NCBI GenBank assembly: GCA_003972865.1
Contig: QOAX01000085.1
Span: 1 to 21,756 of the forward strand
DNA from: Verrucomicrobiota bacterium
Lineage (GTDB): Bacteria; Verrucomicrobiota; Verrucomicrobiia; Limisphaerales; UBA1096
Direction: 5' to 3'
DNA length: 21,756 nucleotides
Every line of letters begins with the position of its first letter. The stretch's first letter is position 1. The notes beneath the pieces are model-generated. The model searched no databases, was not told the DNA's origin, and was given only the letters and a program-made list of their open reading frames with translations. Below, piece by piece: positions 14,190-21,138 of this stretch. The position numbers and the translations under genes are program-made.

Positions 14190-15677
14190 ATGAAAACCTG
14201 GCTGACCCCGGTTACCGCCCTGTGCCTCGCTGCCGCCCTGGCCCCGCTTGGCCAGGCGCAGGAACCCGACACCGCGCCGCTTGGCCAAGCGGGCGCACAG
14301 AAAAAAGTTTACGTCGTGCCGGTGCGCGACGACATCATGCCGCCGATCGTCTACGTCATTAAGCGTGGAGTGAAAGCAGCGATGGAGGCCAAGGCCGACT
14401 GCCTGATTCTCGACATGGAGACCAACGGCGGCCGGGTGGACATCACCGAGGAAATTTTTGACATCATCGGCAAGTTCAAGGGCGAGACCGTCACCTACGT
14501 CAACAAGGACGCCTACTCGGCCGGGGCGTTCATCGCCGTGGCAACGCAGAAAATCTATATGGCGCCCCAGAGCGTCATTGGGGCCGCGGCGCCGATCATG
14601 ATGGGGCCAACCGGCGGAGTGGCTGAGATGCCATCGACGCTGGAAGTGAAGATCAATTCCGCCATACGAGCGAAGATACGCACCCAGGCCGAGAAGAACG
14701 GTTACGCCAAAGACGTGATCGAAGCGATGGTCGACAAGACCAAAAAGCTCGAGCGCGACGGCAAGGTGCTCTGTGCCGAAGGCGACATCCTCACGTTGAC
14801 CAATCGCGAGGCGGAGGCGAAGTACGGCGAGGCCAAGACGCCGCTGCTCTCCTCCGGCACGGTCGGGAGCATCGACGCGCTCATCATCGAGCTGGGTTAC
14901 GCCGGGGCGCAGCGGGTCGATGTCCAGCCGCTCGGCGTGGAGCAACTGGGCACGTGGATCAACGCTATCAGCCCGCTGCTGCTGCTGATCGGGATCATCG
15001 GCCTCTACATCGAGTTTAAGACAGCCGGCTTCGGCGTGTTCGGGGCGATCGGCATCGCGGCACTGGTGGTGTACTTTTTTGGCGGCTACGTCTCCGGGTT
15101 GGCCGGCATCGAGTGGGTCGGCATCTTCGTGCTGGGGGTGGTGCTGGTGGCGGTGGAGCTGTTTTGGCTACCGGGCACCCTCATCATCGGCATGGTTGGC
15201 GTGGTCTGCATGCTAGTCGCGCTGGTGATGGGCATGACCGACATCTACCCCGACATGCCGTGGTTCCCGGCCGGCGAGGGTAAGGGCGATAGCATGCCGC
15301 AGGTCGAGGGCATCGACTTTGCGCTGCCGGACTTCTCCAAGCCAATCCGCGACCTGACGATCGCCTTCCTCCTTTCAATTCCTGTCATTTGGGCCTTGGC
15401 CAAGTACCTGCCTCATACGACCCTTTTTGCCAACTTCGCCTCCGACACGGCCAGCGGGGTCGAGTCGGTGGCCGCCGTGGCAGCCGCGGTCGATTCGCGG
15501 TTAGGCCAGGTCGGCGAGGCCACCACGCCGCTGCACCCCGGCGGCAAGGCGATGTTTGGCGATGACATGTGCACCGTCGTCACCCAGGGTGAGATGATCG
15601 CCGCAGGCGCACACGTGAAAGTGATCGGCCAAGTGATCGGCCACCGCGGCAGCGACCTGCTCGTCATCGAGGCCTGA
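14190..15677 (+). CDS. NfeD-family membrane-bound ClpP-class serine protease
   Basis: The 495-residue long-form NfeD has a signal peptide (1 to about 22), a ClpP-like protease domain (38-240) with DMETNGGRVD and the nucleophile loop YSAGAF (S110), and then membrane helices (about 262-380). The C-terminal part ends in an OB-fold NfeD domain (GKAMFGDDMCTVVTQGEMIAAGAHVKVI). Aligning by eye with the archaeal 1510-N protease suggests K162 as the general base. Relatives act on membrane proteins such as stomatin partners; no stomatin gene adjoins it here. The ATG at 14190 gives a clean signal peptide; an upstream ATG at 14145 does not. Two palindrome copies (14245-14258, 14278-14291) write PLGQA twice just after the signal peptide core. 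Confidence 0.9.
   Translation: MKTWLTPVTALCLAAALAPLGQAQEPDTAPLGQAGAQKKVYVVPVRDDIMPPIVYVIKRGVKAAMEAKADCLILDMETNGGRVDITEEIFDIIGKFKGETVTYVNKDAYSAGAFIAVATQKIYMAPQSVIGAAAPIMMGPTGGVAEMPSTLEVKINSAIRAKIRTQAEKNGYAKDVIEAMVDKTKKLERDGKVLCAEGDILTLTNREAEAKYGEAKTPLLSSGTVGSIDALIIELGYAGAQRVDVQPLGVEQLGTWINAISPLLLLIGIIGLYIEFKTAGFGVFGAIGIAALVVYFFGGYVSGLAGIEWVGIFVLGVVLVAVELFWLPGTLIIGMVGVVCMLVALVMGMTDIYPDMPWFPAGEGKGDSMPQVEGIDFALPDFSKPIRDLTIAFLLSIPVIWALAKYLPHTTLFANFASDTASGVESVAAVAAAVDSRLGQVGEATTPLHPGGKAMFGDDMCTVVTQGEMIAAGAHVKVIGQVIGHRGSDLLVIEA
14245..14291. repeat. Pair of palindrome copies encoding PLGQA twice near the NfeD signal peptide
   Basis: CGCTTGGCCAGGCG (14245-14258, one base off the palindrome) and CGCTTGGCCAAGCG (14278-14291, exact) lie 33 bp apart in the same frame and encode APLGQAQEPDTAPLGQAGAQ around the predicted signal peptide cleavage region. 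Confidence 0.85.
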
Positions 15678-15701
15678 GCGCCTGGCCAAGCGGAACACCG
15701 G

Positions 15702-16169
15702 ATGGGCGAGGGGATTGCCAACACCATTTATTTCGCCTACGGGTCAAACATGTGCCCGGAGCAAATGGCGGCACGTTGCCCCGGCGGCCCGGCGCTTGGC
15801 CGGGCGGAACTGAGCGACTGGCGCTTCCTCATCAACACCCGCACCTATGCCACGATTGAGCCGTCACCCGGTGCGGTGACCCACGGCGTGCTCTGGTCGC
15901 TGACGCTGCGGCACATCACCGAGCTCGACCGCTACGAGGCCGTCGTCGAGGGCATGTACCACAAGACCAGCCTGATCGTTCAAAAAGCCGGCGATCCGGT
16001 GGAGGCACTGGTGTACATCGATTCCGTTTGCGAGCTCGGCCAACCGAAGCCGGGCTACCTCCAAACCATCCTCGATGGCGCGGCGAACTTCGCTCTGCCG
16101 ACGGAGTACATCGCCGACTTGGCCCGGGACTGGGGCGAGGCGAACGCTACTTCCGGGCCGCGGGAGTGA
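15702..16169 (+). CDS. Gamma-glutamylcyclotransferase-like (GGCT/AIG2 fold) protein
   Basis: The 155-residue protein has the hallmark YFAYGSNM (9-16) that forms the substrate loop, WRFLINTRTYATIEPSPG, HGVLWSLT and LDRYEAVVEGMY, whose Glu matches the catalytic acid of the fold. The real substrate of these stand-alone bacterial members is often unknown. It follows the NfeD gene by 24 bp and may share its transcript; a CCTGGCCAAGCG copy lies in that gap. Its 3' end overlaps the 3' end of the convergent peptidase gene by 23 bp. Confidence 0.88.
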   Translation: MGEGIANTIYFAYGSNMCPEQMAARCPGGPALGRAELSDWRFLINTRTYATIEPSPGAVTHGVLWSLTLRHITELDRYEAVVEGMYHKTSLIVQKAGDPVEALVYIDSVCELGQPKPGYLQTILDGAANFALPTEYIADLARDWGEANATSGPRE

Positions 16170-19062
16170 TGGAGAGTTTCACTCGTTTGCCCTTTCGCAA
16201 CACCTCGATGCCCACCGGCTTGCCGACCTTCACCGCGTCGAGCGCGTAGGTGTAATCGTAAATGTTGGTGATGTCCTTTCCGGCGAAATGGACGATGACA
16301 TCGCCGCCCTTTAGCCCCGCTTTGTCGGCCGGGCCACCGCCGCGTACGCCGGTCAGCAACACCCCTTTCACGTCCTCCGAGGCGTAGTCGGGGATGGTGC
16401 CGAGGTACACGCGGATGGCATCGCGACTGCCGCCCTGGTCGGATTTTTCGACTTTCAAATAGTCCGGCCGGTCGCCGCCCCCGGCCAGGTCGCGCACCAT
16501 GTTCCCGGCGAACTTCGTGATGCGCTCGAGCCCTTCAAAATTCAGCGTGTCGGTGTCGTCGGCTGGCCGGTGGTATTCCTTGTGGCTGCCGGTGAACCAG
16601 GCGAGCACCGGAATGCCCTTGGGATAAAACGACGTCGTGTCCGTCGGTAGATAGGGATCCTGTTGCAGCGTGAGATCGAACCCGGCAAGGACATTTCGGC
16701 GCTCGATCAGTTTCTTCCACGCGCTCGATGAGCCGACGCCCTGCAGCGTGAGCTTGTTGTTGCGGAGACGGCCGACCATATCGAAGTTCAAGTAAGCGAC
16801 GACGTTGCTGAGGTTCACCGTCGGCTTGGCGGCGTACCGCGCCGAGCCGATCAGGCCAAGCTCTTCGCCGGACCAAAAGCTGAAGATCACGCCTCGTTGA
16901 AACTCAGCCGGCTTGGACTCCCGGCGCTTGGCCAGGTGCGCGGCCATCTCGAGCAACGCCGCCACGCCGGATGCGTTGTCGTCCGCGCCATTATGCACCA
17001 TGCCTTCCTCGTCCTTGACGCCGAAGCCGCCGGTCTCGCCGCGGCCAAGGTGGTCGTAATGCGCGCCGAGCATGACGTACTCGGTCGGCTTGGTCTTGTC
17101 CGCTTGGCCAAGCGGAGGCAACAGGGCGATGAGATTGCTGTCCTGTTGGCGGATGCGTTTGATGGAGGTTTTTATGTTGAGAACGATACCGGGCAGCGAG
17201 AGACCGTGGACGGTGTGTGGATTTTCCTTATCGAGTGACGTCTGCAGTTGCTTGAGTGACTTGCCGTAAAATTGAACCAGCGAGTTACCGATTTCGCCGC
17301 TGATCGAAAGGACCGGGATGCCCGCGCCGGCCATGCTGGTGTCGAAGCTCAGCTTGGCCAAGGCGCCGGGGTTGGGGGAGTTCGGGCCGGTGACAACGAG
17401 CAACGCCTTGGCGCCGTTGTTTCGCGCAATAAGTGCCTTGTAGCGAAGGCCGGCGTAGCGGTTGAGTTCCTGCCGGCGATCGATCGGGATGTCCTCCGGC
17501 ACGTAGCGAAGAACCATCACGATTTCGTCCTTCACGTCGAGGTCGCCGTACGAGTTGTAGCCGACACCGAGTTCGCCCGGCTTGGTCAGCCCGTAGCCGG
17601 CGAAGACCACTTCGCCCTCGACCACGCCGTTGGCCGAAAACGCCAGCGGTCGGAAATCCTTGCCCAACTCGAAGGCTTGATCCTCGCCGGTGTGGCCTCG
17701 GAGGATCATGCGGTTTTCCGGTTTCACCAGCTCCACGCCGCCGGTGAACTCGAATGTGTGATTGAAGCTATCCTGCTCGGAGCCAAGTGGTTGCAGCCCA
17801 GCCTTGGCCAGGTGCTGGCGAATGTAGTCGGCCGCCTTGCGGATGCCTTCGCTGCCGGTGCGACGGCCCTCCAGTTCGTCCGAGGCAAGGTAGGCGACGT
17901 GTTCTTTCAAGTTATCGATCGAGACGCCGGGCGACAGGGCGGCTTGGCCGGATTCGCGTTCCGACGCTTGGCCAAGCGCGGCCAGTGCGCCCGGGTGATC
18001 CCACTTGGCGAGGAAAAGTTGCGACTGCTTCTCCGGCGTGGCGTTGGAGGTCCAGCAAAGCTGGGAGCCGTCCGGCGAGAAAACCGGCAGGCCATCAAAA
18101 CCGGTGCGCTCGGTGACGCGGATCGGCTCGCGTTGGCCAAGCGCATCGACGAGGTACAGCTCGAAGTTGGTGAAACCAAGCTTGTTGCTGGCGAAAATAA
18201 TGTAGTCGCCGGACGGATGAAAATACGGCGCCCACGACATCGACTTGAAGCTGGTGATTTTGCGGACGTCCGAGCCGTCGAGTTTCATTGTATGAATCTC
18301 CGCCACCGTGCCGGACTTGTTAAATCTCCGCCAAACAATCCTCGAGCCGTCCGGCGAAAAAAACGGGCCGCCGTCGTAACCGGGCGTGCGGGTCAGACGG
18401 GTCTGCTCCGAGCCGTCGGTGTTCATGATGTAAATTTCGCCAAAGTACGAGAGGTCGATCGCGCGCAGTTTTTTCTCCTCATCCGTGAGGTCGCCGGCGT
18501 AGGCGCTGCGGGTGGAACCGAAAACAATCCTCGAGCCGTCCGGCGAGAAGCCGGCCTCGGCGTCGTAGCCTCGCGCGGTCGTGAGTCGGCGCAGGCCGGT
18601 GCCGTCCGGGTTGGCGGTGAAGATGTCCATTGTCTCGTCGTAATCCCACGAGTAACGGCGCTGCTTGCCGGAAGCGCGAAAATCGAGTTCCGCCTTCTGC
18701 TTGGCCTTGGCCTGTGGGTCGTGATGCGTCGAGCCGAAGAGCACCCGCTTGCCGCTGGGGTGAAAAAACGCGCAGGTGGTTTTGCCGTGACCGGGGGAGA
18801 TGCGGGCAGAGTCGCCGGTTTCAAAGTCGAGTGTATAAATCTGGTAGAACGGATTGCCGGCCTCGCGTTCGCTCTGGAAAATCAGCCTCGAGCCGTCGGC
18901 GCTGAAGTAGCCTTCGCCACTGCGTCGACCCTCGAAGGTGAGCTGCCGGACGCGGGAGAGAAACGCGCCTTGCCCCTCGGCGGCGTGCGCGCCTGGCCAA
19001 GCGGCAGCGAACAGTGCGGCGGCGAGGAGCGCGTTTGGCTTGCTGAAAGAACGGCCTGTCAT
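16147..19062 (-). CDS. Secreted TolB-like propeller + M28 zinc peptidase + PDZ fusion protein
   Basis: The 971-residue exported protein has a signal peptide (MTGRSFSKPN then ALLAAALFAAAWPGAHA), PD40/TolB-type propeller blades (about 35-360, repeated FSPDGSRIVF-like units), a linker, and an M28 aminopeptidase-type domain with an inserted PA domain (about 380-860). A C-terminal PDZ domain follows (about 884-968, VLLTGVRGGGPADKAGLKGGDVIV). All M28 zinc ligands are visible: GAHYDH, NGADDNASG, SGEELG, DMVG and YHRPADD. It probably degrades peptides in the periplasm or outside the cell. The frame extends to a TTG at 19101; the ATG at 19062 is chosen because the signal peptide follows directly. Confidence 0.93.
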   Translation of the reverse strand: MTGRSFSKPNALLAAALFAAAWPGAHAAEGQGAFLSRVRQLTFEGRRSGEGYFSADGSRLIFQSEREAGNPFYQIYTLDFETGDSARISPGHGKTTCAFFHPSGKRVLFGSTHHDPQAKAKQKAELDFRASGKQRRYSWDYDETMDIFTANPDGTGLRRLTTARGYDAEAGFSPDGSRIVFGSTRSAYAGDLTDEEKKLRAIDLSYFGEIYIMNTDGSEQTRLTRTPGYDGGPFFSPDGSRIVWRRFNKSGTVAEIHTMKLDGSDVRKITSFKSMSWAPYFHPSGDYIIFASNKLGFTNFELYLVDALGQREPIRVTERTGFDGLPVFSPDGSQLCWTSNATPEKQSQLFLAKWDHPGALAALGQASERESGQAALSPGVSIDNLKEHVAYLASDELEGRRTGSEGIRKAADYIRQHLAKAGLQPLGSEQDSFNHTFEFTGGVELVKPENRMILRGHTGEDQAFELGKDFRPLAFSANGVVEGEVVFAGYGLTKPGELGVGYNSYGDLDVKDEIVMVLRYVPEDIPIDRRQELNRYAGLRYKALIARNNGAKALLVVTGPNSPNPGALAKLSFDTSMAGAGIPVLSISGEIGNSLVQFYGKSLKQLQTSLDKENPHTVHGLSLPGIVLNIKTSIKRIRQQDSNLIALLPPLGQADKTKPTEYVMLGAHYDHLGRGETGGFGVKDEEGMVHNGADDNASGVAALLEMAAHLAKRRESKPAEFQRGVIFSFWSGEELGLIGSARYAAKPTVNLSNVVAYLNFDMVGRLRNNKLTLQGVGSSSAWKKLIERRNVLAGFDLTLQQDPYLPTDTTSFYPKGIPVLAWFTGSHKEYHRPADDTDTLNFEGLERITKFAGNMVRDLAGGGDRPDYLKVEKSDQGGSRDAIRVYLGTIPDYASEDVKGVLLTGVRGGGPADKAGLKGGDVIVHFAGKDITNIYDYTYALDAVKVGKPVGIEVLRKGKRVKLSITPAARK
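18333..18546. repeat. 25-bp identical direct repeat in propeller blades
   Basis: The 25 bases at 18333-18357 recur exactly at 18522-18546; both encode the blade motif SPDGSRIV on the minus strand. Shorter matches occur near 18051 and 18886 at other blades. Near-identity at the DNA level suggests recent blade duplication or gene conversion within the propeller. Confidence 0.85.
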
Positions 19063-19083
19063 TTCGCCGCTAGTTTTAGTTTC

Positions 19084-19096
19084 AACCGGCCCGGTT
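19084..19096. repeat. Short inverted repeat AACCGG-C-CCGGTT in divergent promoter region
   Basis: An exact 6-bp inverted repeat with a one-base centre lies in the 53-bp gap between the divergent peptidase and GNAT-like genes. It has the form of a small operator, but there is no other evidence that it binds a regulator. Confidence 0.25.
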
Positions 19097-19115
19097 TTCA
19101 ACTAATAGCTTGGCC

Positions 19116-20231
19116 GTGATCCGCATCGAGACTGTCGAAAACCGAACACAGCTCCGCGAGTTTGTCCGGTTTCCGCTGCGTATTTACTCCGGCGACTCGC
19201 CGTGGGTACCGCCGATTTGGCGCGAGGAAATGATGCGGCTCGACCGGGCGCGCGGTCCGTTTTTTGCGCATTCGGACGCGGCGCTGTTCCTCGCGCTGGA
19301 CGCCGCCGGCGAGCCGGTCGGGCGCATCGCCGCGATTCGGTTCAACCGCCACCTCGAGGTGTACGGCGACGGCGTTGGCTTTTTCGGCTTCTTCGAATGC
19401 GTCGATGACGAGTCGGTGGCTGGGCGCCTGTTTGCGGCGGCGGTGGAGTGGCTGCGGGGGCAGGGGCTCAAGCGCATGCGTGGCCCGGCGAGTTTCACCA
19501 TCAACGAGGAGATCGGGTTGCTGATCGAGAACTTCGACGAGCCGCCGACGCTGCTCACGACGTGGAACCCGCCGTATTACCAGCGGCTGGCCGAGTCGGC
19601 CGGCTTGGCCAAGGCGGAGGATTTGCTGGCGCGCGAGGTGGCGTTTGCCGACGTGGATATGCGCTATCTCGAGCGCTTGGCCAAGGCGGGAGCGCGGAAT
19701 GGCCAGGTGACGATTCGCCGGGCGAACCTGGCCAAGCTCGAGGCGGAGGTGGATATCCTCATGAAGATTTATGCCGAGGCATGGAGCGAGAACTGGGGCG
19801 CGGTGCCGTTCAGCCATGACGAGTTCCAGAAACTGGCTGGGGACCTCAAGCCGTTCCTGCTGCCGGAGTGCACGCTGATTGCCGAGTACGACGGAGAACC
19901 GGTGGGCATCTGCGTGGCGGTGCCGGATGTCAACGTGGCGGTCAAGGCGTGCGGCGGCCGGCTCGGGCCGCTTAGCCTGCTGCGTTTTATGCTCGCGCGC
20001 CGGCGCATCGACCTGATCCGTGGCCTGGTGGCGGGGGTGCTGAAGGCGCACCGGAACAAGGGCATCGAGTCGGCGTTCGGGGCGCGGATCGCCAGGGCGC
20101 TGCTGGACAGCCGCTACAGGCGGATCGAGTTTTCGTGGATGCTCGAGTCGAACTTTCGCGTCCATCGCGTGCTGGAAAACTCCGGCGCAAAAGTGACCAA
20201 GCGCTGGCGCGTTTACGAGCGCGAACTCTAA
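19116..20231 (+). CDS. GNAT-like N-acetyltransferase family protein
   Basis: The 371-residue protein is mainly alpha/beta. Its N-terminal half contains FVRFPLRIYSGDSPWVPP, VGRIAAIRFNRHLEVYG and VGFFGFFECVDD. Its C-terminal half carries a GNAT-type strand-helix (LIAEYDGEPVGICVAVPDVN, HRNKGIESAFGARIARALLDSRYRRIEFSWMLESNFRVHRVLENSGAKVTKRWRVYE split over several motifs). It resembles large predicted acetyltransferases found in many phyla whose substrate is not known. The GTG at 19116 (MIRIETVENR) is preferred to the TTG at 19110; neither has a Shine-Dalgarno site. Two exact palindrome copies (19604, 19676) and one variant (19727) lie within 135 bp of this gene. Confidence 0.75.
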   Translation: MIRIETVENRTQLREFVRFPLRIYSGDSPWVPPIWREEMMRLDRARGPFFAHSDAALFLALDAAGEPVGRIAAIRFNRHLEVYGDGVGFFGFFECVDDESVAGRLFAAAVEWLRGQGLKRMRGPASFTINEEIGLLIENFDEPPTLLTTWNPPYYQRLAESAGLAKAEDLLAREVAFADVDMRYLERLAKAGARNGQVTIRRANLAKLEAEVDILMKIYAEAWSENWGAVPFSHDEFQKLAGDLKPFLLPECTLIAEYDGEPVGICVAVPDVNVAVKACGGRLGPLSLLRFMLARRRIDLIRGLVAGVLKAHRNKGIESAFGARIARALLDSRYRRIEFSWMLESNFRVHRVLENSGAKVTKRWRVYEREL

Positions 20232-20250
20232 GCCCCTCACCCCTGCCCCC

Positions 20251-21108
20251 TCACTTCTTATGAACGACGTCCTTGTCGCAGTGGGGGCAGTGGTATCTGC
20301 CGGTGGCCTGCTCGGTGGCGTCCAGCTTGAGGCTTTGGCCGCACTCGGCGCAGTCGACGACTTCCGGGATTGGCTCGCGGCGTTCCCCCTCGGGAACCAA
20401 CTCGGGGTCGATTGAGTGAAGAATCCCGATGGCGGCAGCCTTGGGATCAGCGGCACCGGTGATGGGGCGGCCGATGACCAGCCAGTTCGCCCCGGCCTGC
20501 ACGGCCTCGGCCGGTGTCATGGTGCGTTTTTGATCGTCCGCCTTGATCGTCGCGGGGCGGATGCCGGGCGTGACCAGTTGAACGTCATCGCCGAGCTCGG
20601 CGCGGAGCATCCCGATTTCCTGCGGCGAACAAACCAGTCCGCGCAACCCGGCACCGGTGGCCAGCTTGGACAGGCGCAACACCTGTTCCTGCACGCTGCC
20701 CCCGACGCCCAGCTCGGCGAGGTTGTCGTCGTCCATGCTGGTGAGCACGGTGACGGCGAGGACGAGCGGCGGCTCGGCCCGGAGCATGGCGGCTTGCTCG
20801 TGGGCGGCGTTCTCGGCGGCGGTGAGCATCTCGGTGCCGCCCGAGGCGTGGACGGTGGTCATCTGTACGCCAAGGTCGGTGGCGGCGATGACGGCCTTGG
20901 CCACGGTGTTGGGGATGTCGTGGAGCTTCAGGTCGAGAAACACTTTCGTGCCGGTCGCGCGGAGTTTACGGACGATGTCCGGCCCGCCGCTGACAAACAA
21001 CTGCTTGCCGACCTTGAACGCGCCGACAAGGGGGGCGAGTTCCTCGGCGAGTTTCAGGGCCTTCTGCGGGCTGGGTAGGTCGAGCGCGACGATGATTGGA
21101 TTATCCAC
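20251..21108 (-). CDS. pyrF: Orotidine-5'-phosphate decarboxylase with C-terminal zinc ribbon
   Basis: Decarboxylates OMP to UMP, the last step of de novo UMP synthesis. The 285-residue protein begins IIVALDLPSPQKAL, has the catalytic DLKLHDIPNT (59-68) and the phosphate-binding VTPGIRP and WLVIGRPITGAADP loops. The catalytic barrel ends near residue 235; the remaining 50 residues are an extension with CAEC (C253, C256) and CPHC (C274, C277), a likely zinc ribbon not present in ordinary PyrF. The start is GTG. The upstream LysR-type gene on the same strand ends 30 bp before it. Confidence 0.94.
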   Translation of the reverse strand: MDNPIIVALDLPSPQKALKLAEELAPLVGAFKVGKQLFVSGGPDIVRKLRATGTKVFLDLKLHDIPNTVAKAVIAATDLGVQMTTVHASGGTEMLTAAENAAHEQAAMLRAEPPLVLAVTVLTSMDDDNLAELGVGGSVQEQVLRLSKLATGAGLRGLVCSPQEIGMLRAELGDDVQLVTPGIRPATIKADDQKRTMTPAEAVQAGANWLVIGRPITGAADPKAAAIGILHSIDPELVPEGERREPIPEVVDCAECGQSLKLDATEQATGRYHCPHCDKDVVHKK

Positions 21109-21138
21109 GACGGCAGTCTAGTGGGGTGCGTTGGATTG

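Larger units (their letters stand above)
2211..19685. repeat. Dispersed family of the palindrome CTTGGCCAAG (15 exact copies)
   Basis: Exact copies start at 2211, 3627, 3931, 6494, 7935, 10010, 10752, 11400, 14280, 15395, 17103, 17353, 17967, 19604 and 19676. Five extend to the 14-bp palindrome CGCTTGGCCAAGCG (3625, 10008, 14278, 17101, 17965). Copies of the variant CTTGGCCAGG/CCTGGCCAAG start at 3119, 7923, 8561, 14247, 15681, 16927, 17803, 18992 and 19727. Other one-base variants start at 4050, 10719, 11126 and 18132. Counted by eye; a few inexact copies may be missed. Most lie inside genes, on either strand and in every frame. Confidence 0.9.

Noticed and set aside
19063..19101. Peptidase start at the TTG at 19101
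   Set aside because: It would put 13 extra polar residues in front of the signal peptide; the ATG at 19062 starts it directly.
17272..19119. A 615-codon open frame on the + strand opposite the peptidase
   Set aside because: It is the antisense shadow of a GC-rich gene. The minus-strand frame carries a signal peptide, all M28 zinc ligands and a PDZ domain; the + frame has no recognisable motif.
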